Assembly: GCA_024196135.1 (NCBI GenBank)
Contig: JAMQCK010000954.1
Location: 1-13,598, forward strand
Direction: 5' to 3'
Source of the DNA: Pleurotus ostreatus/Saccharomyces cerevisiae fusant
Lineage: Eukaryota > Opisthokonta
Length of the DNA: 13,598 nt
Shown: piece by piece, positions 8,270 to 13,598 of the stretch
How the letters are laid out: each line of letters begins with the position of its first letter
Numbering within the stretch: position 1 is the stretch's first letter
Notes under the pieces: generated by a model
Databases searched by the model: none
What the model was told of the DNA's origin: nothing
The model's input: only the letters and a program-made list of their open reading frames with translations
Translations under genes and position numbers: made by a program

Positions 8270-8956
8270 CTATTTCCGTGGGCGTTTGCGTGAGCGTGCT
8301 TCTACCACTCCTGCGTCTTCCGCCTCATCATCTCCCTCGTCCCCACTACCGCCTGAGCTTGAGTCGTCAAGCTCTTTTGCAACAGCATCCTTCTGAATCT
8401 GTCGCTTATGCTTGTCAGTGGCACGGATGGTTCGAAGCTTCGCTGCTGATGTGTTGTGATGCGCGCGTCGATCCTGGTACAGAGGTATTGGTCGTGTCAG
8501 GTCGCGGCCGATTGCTTTGCGCAGGCGTGAGGCGTTGTGGATTGCGAAGATGTTGACCACATAGTGGTCATCGTCATCGTGCTGCAATTGAAGCACCTCC
8601 TTCTCGGAGTCCTTTCGCTCCTGCCGCTGCCGTACTGTCTTGAACGTATTGCAGCCAACTGTGCAGCAATCATGCTGAGCCGAAAACAAGAATAAAACAT
8701 CCTGGAACTCGTTCAGGGCTTGCAACACTGGACAATCACCATCACATACTGTGGATTTTATGAGAATAAAGCGCGGTTGTCCTTCGGGTGGGCGGCAGAG
8801 GACAGGGGCTTGGAGGATTGGGTGGCGGTGCTGGCCAATGTTGAAGACCTCAACGAGAACTTCACCTTTCTGCGGAAGGTGATCGGAGGTGAGACGCGGT
8901 GAACGATGCCCTTGCCGAGGCGTGCGCAGCGTATCGGCGACGACAATCGGTTCGAG
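8270..8956 (-). pseudogene. 3' fragment of an unrecognised fungal protein
   Basis: A minus-strand frame is open from just after a TGA (8957-8959) to its stop at 8270, about 228 codons, with no credible ATG near its start, so it looks like the C-terminal part of a longer gene. It contains PRFILIKSTVCDGDCP, then QHDCCTVGCNTF (a HDC...C pattern that could bind metal), RQRQERKDSEKEV, HYVVNIFAIHNASRLR, and then an acidic DDSSSGGSGDEGDDEAED stretch and a basic C-terminus (SRKRPRK) that could be a nuclear signal. The look of conserved Cys/His and aromatic positions resembles hypothetical proteins that occur in many copies in agaricomycete genomes, but that is an impression from memory. No 5' exon could be attached, so it may be a truncated copy or the last exon of a gene whose start I cannot resolve. 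Confidence 0.45.
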
Positions 8957-9717
8957 TCATGTTCGGTGCGGCCCGATCATGTGATCACGGGCCGAAGTCA
9001 CGTGAATGTCACGCCCATGGTTCGAGTCCCGCTGTGGCGAGTCTCTGCGTGTCTCCGCATGACAATGTAGGGTAAGGGCGACCTGTCCGAGCCCCAAACA
9101 ATAGACGACGATATGAATTGCGGTAGAGGCAATCCGACTGAAGGCTGTGGCACGCTAGTACGCCTACCACAAGGATGATGCCCGCCAAAGGACTCGCAGG
9201 ATGTCATCCTCAGCGCGCAGATTGGTCGTCAGGCGCTGAGGAGCTCGCCGCTATCCCTGGACAGTCGGTGCAGATGGATGAGACCGCTCGATCATCTGAT
9301 TGTAAGGTTGGGAAGCGTAATCTCCCACCTTTGTAGTCATAAAATACCCCCGACGCGCCCGTTGTACAGTCACGACGTCGGTGCGGTATATACGGATCCG
9401 CCCATCTAGGCTAGAGTGATACGTGCTTATTATGCATTTATATGCGATTTCCGCGTTTTTCAGCCGTCAGGCGTATCAGTAGCTCATGCAATAGGTGAAC
9501 AAAGTTCGAGCCGGAAGATGGAAAGGACCACAGCCCTTCGAGTGCGCCGCTGTATATATGTAGACCCATATCAAGCGCATATTACTTTCAGACCACCATC
9601 TGTCTAGCGATTGATTATGAGTAACAATCCACGTTCGCACTAGCAAAGCAGGCGAGACTTACCACGACTTTGAGACGCCACATCATCGCCAAGTTCAGCC
9701 AGTCCTTATTTCGCACA
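8957..9717. other. 0.76 kb without a supported gene
   Basis: This stretch lies between the upstream break of the 8270-8956 fragment and the 3' end of the F-box gene. It includes a hairpin at 8969-8994, two GGTTCGAGTC motifs (near 8949 and 9022) that match a tRNA B box without a tRNA around them, and an AT-richer part at 9400-9600. No frame translates to anything recognisable. The last part should be the F-box gene's 3' UTR. Confidence 0.45.
8969..8994. repeat. inverted repeat / hairpin
   Basis: CGGCCCG at 8969-8975 pairs perfectly with CGGGCCG at 8988-8994, and ATCA/TGAT continues the stem inside with a two-base bulge and a very short loop. A CACGTG E-box-like palindrome follows at 8999-9004. 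No function is evident. Confidence 0.55.
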
Positions 9718-11258
9718 TCATGCAGGCCTCTTCAGGTAGCTCACGATGCGCACGAAGCTATCCTCGCCGATGGCGCGGTAGGCGAATGTACCCGATGCCG
9801 GGTCGAAGCACTTGTCAATCTCATTGTTGAGGACGCCACGAAGGAGACCGACTGTGCGACAGACGGGATGCACACCATCGACATCATAGTCCGCTCTCGA
9901 TCTCGGGGAGAAGACAGCGACTATCGAGGATTTGAGGTGCCGAGCGGTTTCGAACACGGTGACGAGCGAGCCGCGGGTGTAGCTTCCGCGAGGCAGCGGT
10001 GCATAATCGCACTCCTTCGGGAGATTCAGCGAGGCTTGCACGGGTAGGGGCGAGCGCATGAATGTCAGGAGGTTTTTCCTCGTCGGTGACAGCACAGAGT
10101 AGTAGGAGTGATCCGGCGTGTCGAGTCGCGGGACCTGGTACGTGATGAAGTCGTGGTCGTGGGGGTCGACCATCTTCCTCGACCTGTACGATAACGCTGC
10201 ACGTCCTCTGACTGGCATCGAGCTCTCGAGGGGCGGAACTGCGTGGATGTCTATGGTGTCATGGTTGATGCAGATGATGGTGGATCCAGACTCTCCTGGA
10301 AATACGACCTGTGAGTGCCGAGTAAGTAAGGCCCTCTCCTACTCCAACGGCAAGTGTCACCTTTTCAGTCTCCCAGAACCCATCCTTGATATAGCTGCCG
10401 TTTCCAGTCGTGTAGTCCCAAATGCCCATGAGCCCTTCCTCCCTCAGCGTCAGCGTGAATGCGAGGCACGAGCGGTGTCGGGTGTGATACACAGGATAGC
10501 TCGCTCCCGGGAACCGTAGCTCGCCGACCTTTCGGAACGAGGGTGACGGAACCGACACATTGATCATGTATACACTCAAAAAGTCTACTTCGTCACGTCT
10601 GCGAGTATATCAGCATATCCATGCGCGGTGTGCCAGAGTCTGTCCTACTAACCGCATGCATCTGGTCAGGGCTACGAAAAGCCGGTTCTCGTCGTCGAAC
10701 CAGTAGTCCTCCGCCCCGAGATCTTGACCTGTTTCGCGGACGGTCTCTCGCGCAATGGGTTCCGTATTATCATCGCCTTTCCAGAGATCCCAAAGAGCGA
10801 TATAGTTTTGCGAGGCGGTGAGGAGATAGCGCCCGCCGCGAACAAGCAGCATGTTTAGACTTAAAAGCACTCTCGGACTCGGGACACTGGTCTCCTCATG
10901 TATCTTGAGGTATCTTGGCTCCATACATCGTCCATCGAGGAGAGCAGGTGAGGGCGGTATACACCTCAGGAAGCGCGCGGGAGACGTCGCGGCGTGTTCC
11001 AGTTGCGTAAGAGAGAGATCCTCATAGACGCCACCGCCAAGAAACATGTCATGCTCAGCGCAAGCGGAGTTGACAAGGCCTATCCAGAGCGATCTATCAT
11101 GTGAGGCGTCTCTCAGAGATCGACAAGTCTGTTGCCGTCAGCGACCTAATCACGCAGGTTCATTGATGATCTCCTACCCTGCGTACGGCCAAAACGTCTA
11201 ATGGTGCAATAGATCGCAGGATTTCGACTGTGAGATCGAAAGGGACGCCCTGCAACAT
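9718..11258 (-). CDS. F-box protein with propeller-like C-terminal region
   Basis: F-box proteins hand substrates to SCF ubiquitin ligases by binding Skp1 through the N-terminal F-box. Exons on the minus strand, in order: 11258-11178, 11128-10653, 10598-10361 and 10308-9718, giving 461 residues. Introns are 49, 54 and 52 nt, all GT-AG, and every junction keeps frame. The start is the ATG of MLQGVPFDLTVEILRSI. The frame is open further upstream, but F-box proteins of this type usually begin a few residues before the box. The F-box spans about residues 4-45 and is split by the first intron: VPFDLTVEIL, LDVLAVRR, then TCRSLRDASHDRSLW after splicing. The rest is beta-rich with WD-like strands such as RYLLTASQNYIALWDLW and GLMGIWDY, suggesting a degenerate beta-propeller for substrate binding. 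The substrate is unknown. It lies 276 bp downstream of the OPT gene on the same strand. No frame breaks. Confidence 0.9.
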
Positions 11259-11534
11259 GGTGGGACGAAGTTGATGTATGAGCGTGACGAAACCGTGACG
11301 TCTCTCAAGCAACTGGAACCCACAATGCCAAGCACGGCCAAATAAGGCTCGTAAACCTCCTTGGATGCTAGGCAAAATGCCGCACAACTGAAGTGGATCC
11401 AGAATGATCAAGCCCAGGAACCTTTGAACAATCAGAAAAATAGATACGTCAATACACCCGATTACAGGGGATCCGCCGTGAGTGAGCATTATCGTACAAT
11501 AAACATCGTTGCCATACATCCCATCCATCCCAAT
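11259..11534 (-). promoter_or_regulatory. OPT 3' flank and F-box gene promoter region
   Basis: This is a short intergenic stretch between two minus-strand genes, so it must carry both the OPT 3' UTR and the F-box gene's promoter. No clear polyadenylation hexamer or TATA box was found on the minus strand. The compact spacing is typical of a gene-dense basidiomycete region. Confidence 0.4.
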
Positions 11535-13598
11535 CTACCCACAGTACTCAAAGCCAGGGCAGCCAATAGCGGTTCCGTAGCCATCTGGGGCGAAGGTCAG
11601 CACAAAACGGGCAAGTCATGCGAAAGGCAACGTACCACTACCGCTGACACCGATGACAGCTAGCAAAGCGTTGAACACACCACCGAGACCCTCGCCGGCC
11701 AGCAAGCCTGCGGAGACGGCTATAACCAGGTCGTCAGCACCGTCGATCCACCCAACTCCCGAACCGGCACTCACCGAACATGTACATATCGAAACTCTCT
11801 GGATTCCGGCGCTTCCAGATCCAGTTGAACGTCGCGCCCGCGAACATGGCGATACCGTAGTACGCCTGCGGCACGACGAACGCGAGGCCGATCGCGTTCC
11901 AGTTCGGGAGCCACTGCCAGTAGCGGCGCGGGATCCACAGGTGCTTGACCGCGACCTGCAACGCGCTGAAGATTGCGAACGCAATCGCGGTGTACCCACT
12001 GCTTGACGGGATCGGGAGCACCGGGCTGGACACAGCGAACGCGACGGCGGCCCACGCAGACACACTCGGCGCCGCGTACGTGCACGTCCCATCCTCGGGC
12101 GGGTGCAGGATGCACGGGCTCGCCTTCGTGAAGAGCACGAAGAGGCCGACGGTGAGGAAGACGGCGACGACGGAGCCGCAGAGCTGCGCGATGAACTGGT
12201 TGCGCGGCTTCGCGCGCAGGAGGTAGCCCGTCTTCAGATCGCCGGTCATGTCGCAGGACTGCGCGGCGGCACCCGCGGCGATCGTGCCCGCGGTCAAGTT
12301 GAAGAGCTGGCCGGGCTCGGTGGCGAGGCCGTAGCCCTTGCCCACGCCTCCAAAGACGAGTTGGGAGGCCTTGGCGACGGTCGAGACGGGGTTGACGTCG
12401 GTCAGGCCGGCGCACTGGACGGCCATGAAGGAGAAGACGAAGCCGAGGACGAGGGAAAGGATAGCATCGCCGACATTGAGGGGGAAGAGCGTGGCGAGGA
12501 TGGCGCAAGACATGATCGTGCTGAGCGCGAGGCCGACGGTCCACCAGAGGAAGGGCACGCGGTCCTCCATCGGCGTCTGGTCCTCATCGTTGGGATCGAG
12601 CTCCTTGCCGTCCTGCATCCACTCGCGCGGGGCGAAGCGGAAGTTCTTGCGACCGTTCCATGCGCGGATGAAGAGGGGGCCGAGGGAGAAGAACAGCTCG
12701 ACGAAGGAGTAGACCATCATGATCAGGACACCAGGCCAGAGGAGCCAGTAACGGGGCGAGGGCGACTTGGCGTAAGCCTCTGCCTCCTCGAAGGACATGG
12801 CCTGGTAGGAGACAAGTGGAAACTCTTCAGAAGTCGGCATACCAACAGCGCGGCCACTTGCGATAAGTCCAGGTGCGATGATACCCCAAGCGAGGACCAT
12901 GCCACCGACTGATAGAATTGTCAGTATCTCGCATCAATCGTGCGCAGGGAGTACTTACGGAAGCTGTAAGACGCGTTGATACCACTGAGCTGCCCAGCAC
13001 CGAAGAAGGCGGGCGTAAATTCAATCCACCAGCCATAGTTGTCAAGGGCGATGATGCTGGTGAAACCCAGACGGTAGAGCGTCCAGCCAATGTGCCAGTC
13101 GAAGATAACACCCGGGGCGTAGGTGGTGACAACCTTGTACACGAAGCATATGCACAAGGTGTAGATGAGCGCCTTCGACTTCTTCTTTGCCACGAGAGCG
13201 CCTGCGGGGCCATTATGCAGCGAGCGAATAGTGTAAGCCTACACAGGGTCAGCGAGTCACTCAAAGGCTGCCTATATGCTCACTTACGGTAGCAGCCGGG
13301 GTCGGGAAAGTCAGCTTCTCCTGCACGATGTAGTAACGGCGCAGCGGGATAACGAAGAAGACGCCAAAGAAGGCGCAGGACGTTGTCAACGCGATGAGTT
13401 TGCCGAAGTCGTCCGCAGGGTTTTCTGAGGGCGCATACAATCAGCTTCACGAGTCACAATAGACGGCCCAAGTCACTGGTGACTCACCCGACATGAGGTT
13501 CAGGCGGTACATGGCTGGGATCGCGCTGACCATAATGATTCCGAGGCCTCCGGAGGCTATTTCGTTCGATCAGTTTTCGTGCGCCGCGCACCCGCCGG
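11535..13598 (-). CDS. OPT-superfamily oligopeptide/metal-chelate transporter (5' partial)
   Basis: Members of the OPT family (PF03169) are multi-pass membrane proteins that import small peptides or metal chelates, usually with protons. Exons on the minus strand: 13556-13488, 13424-13288, 13238-12959, 12908-11775, 11719-11636 and 11584-11535. All introns are GT-AG and keep frame. The visible part is about 584 residues and its 5' end lies beyond the right edge. Landmarks in order: SGGLGIIMVSAIPAMYRLNL, IPLRRYYIVQEKLTFPTPAA, GAGQLSGINASYSF, MVLAWGIIAPGLIA, a cytosolic charged loop near 12560-12660, GLTDVNPVSTVAKASQLVFG, CDMTGDLKTGYLLRAKPRNQ, a conserved WLPNWNAIGLAFVVPQ, GLLAGEGLGGVFNALLAVIG, and the terminal IGCPGFEYCG. 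The GLTD-NPVST motif and overall order resemble the YSL-like/YGL114W branch more than the Opt1-type peptide carriers, so the substrate is open. Sequence at 13557-13598 contains a stop in the needed frame and must be intron, at least in part. Confidence 0.93.

Noticed and set aside
8720..8902. 60-codon plus-strand open frame
   Set aside because: It lies antisense to the longer minus-strand fragment at 8270-8956, which has the more protein-like sequence.
8985..9045. A tRNA gene ending in GGTTCGAGTCCC
   Set aside because: No matching acceptor stem, D arm or anticodon arm could be found upstream, and the T stem pairs at only about three of five positions.
9470..9515. tRNA-like TAGCTCATGCA...AGTTCGAGCC
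   Set aside because: The A-box-like and B-box-like parts are only about 26 nt apart and no stems form.
2213..11258. A ubiquitin gene cluster formed by ubc6 and the F-box gene
   Set aside because: They are on opposite strands, separated by a kinase and a gene fragment, and Ubc6 works with ER-membrane ligases rather than SCF complexes. Their proximity is most simply chance.
12103..12912. 269-codon plus-strand open frame rich in Asp, Glu, Gly and Arg
   Set aside because: It is fully antisense to the large OPT exon, and the charged composition is the usual shadow of hydrophobic membrane codons.

Overview
The window looks like nuclear DNA from a filamentous basidiomycete, most likely an agaricomycete of polypore type. 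The evidence is GC-rich coding sequence cut by many GT-AG introns of about 50 nt, a FunK1-type fungal kinase, an F-box protein and a fungal OPT transporter. The lineage is inferred from gene content, not from a marker gene. All gene models were built by hand from reading frames and splice sites.

Layout: 1-2212 has no gene I can support. It holds one degraded stretch with coding-like codons (261-1112) and otherwise unassigned sequence. 2213-3935 (+) is a nine-exon, tail-anchored ubiquitin-conjugating enzyme of the Ubc6/UBE2J class, intact and with its catalytic Cys at residue 87. From its last exon to 4634 there are four unrelated tandem repeats: an in-frame 18-bp repeat in the Ubc6 linker, a G-rich minisatellite that can form a G-quadruplex, a 30-bp minisatellite and a strictly phased 23-bp minisatellite. 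4883-7218 (+) is a FunK1 protein kinase gene whose frame is broken at up to four places. 7219-8269 is unassigned. 8270-8956 (-) is the 3' part of an unrecognised protein, probably a fragment of a dispersed fungal family. 8957-9717 is unassigned and contains a hairpin. 9718-11258 (-) is a four-exon F-box protein. 11535-13598 (-) is an OPT-superfamily transporter whose 5' end runs off the right edge.

The genes do not form a pathway or cluster. Ubc6 (ER-associated degradation) and the F-box protein (SCF substrate choice) both belong to ubiquitin signalling, but they are 6 kb apart, on opposite strands and separated by other genes, so I read no functional link into this. I found no new multi-gene system. 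The points most worth a second look are the repeat cluster behind ubc6, the frame-broken kinase beside intact neighbours, the 14-nt micro-exon in ubc6, and two eroded coding relics of unknown family.
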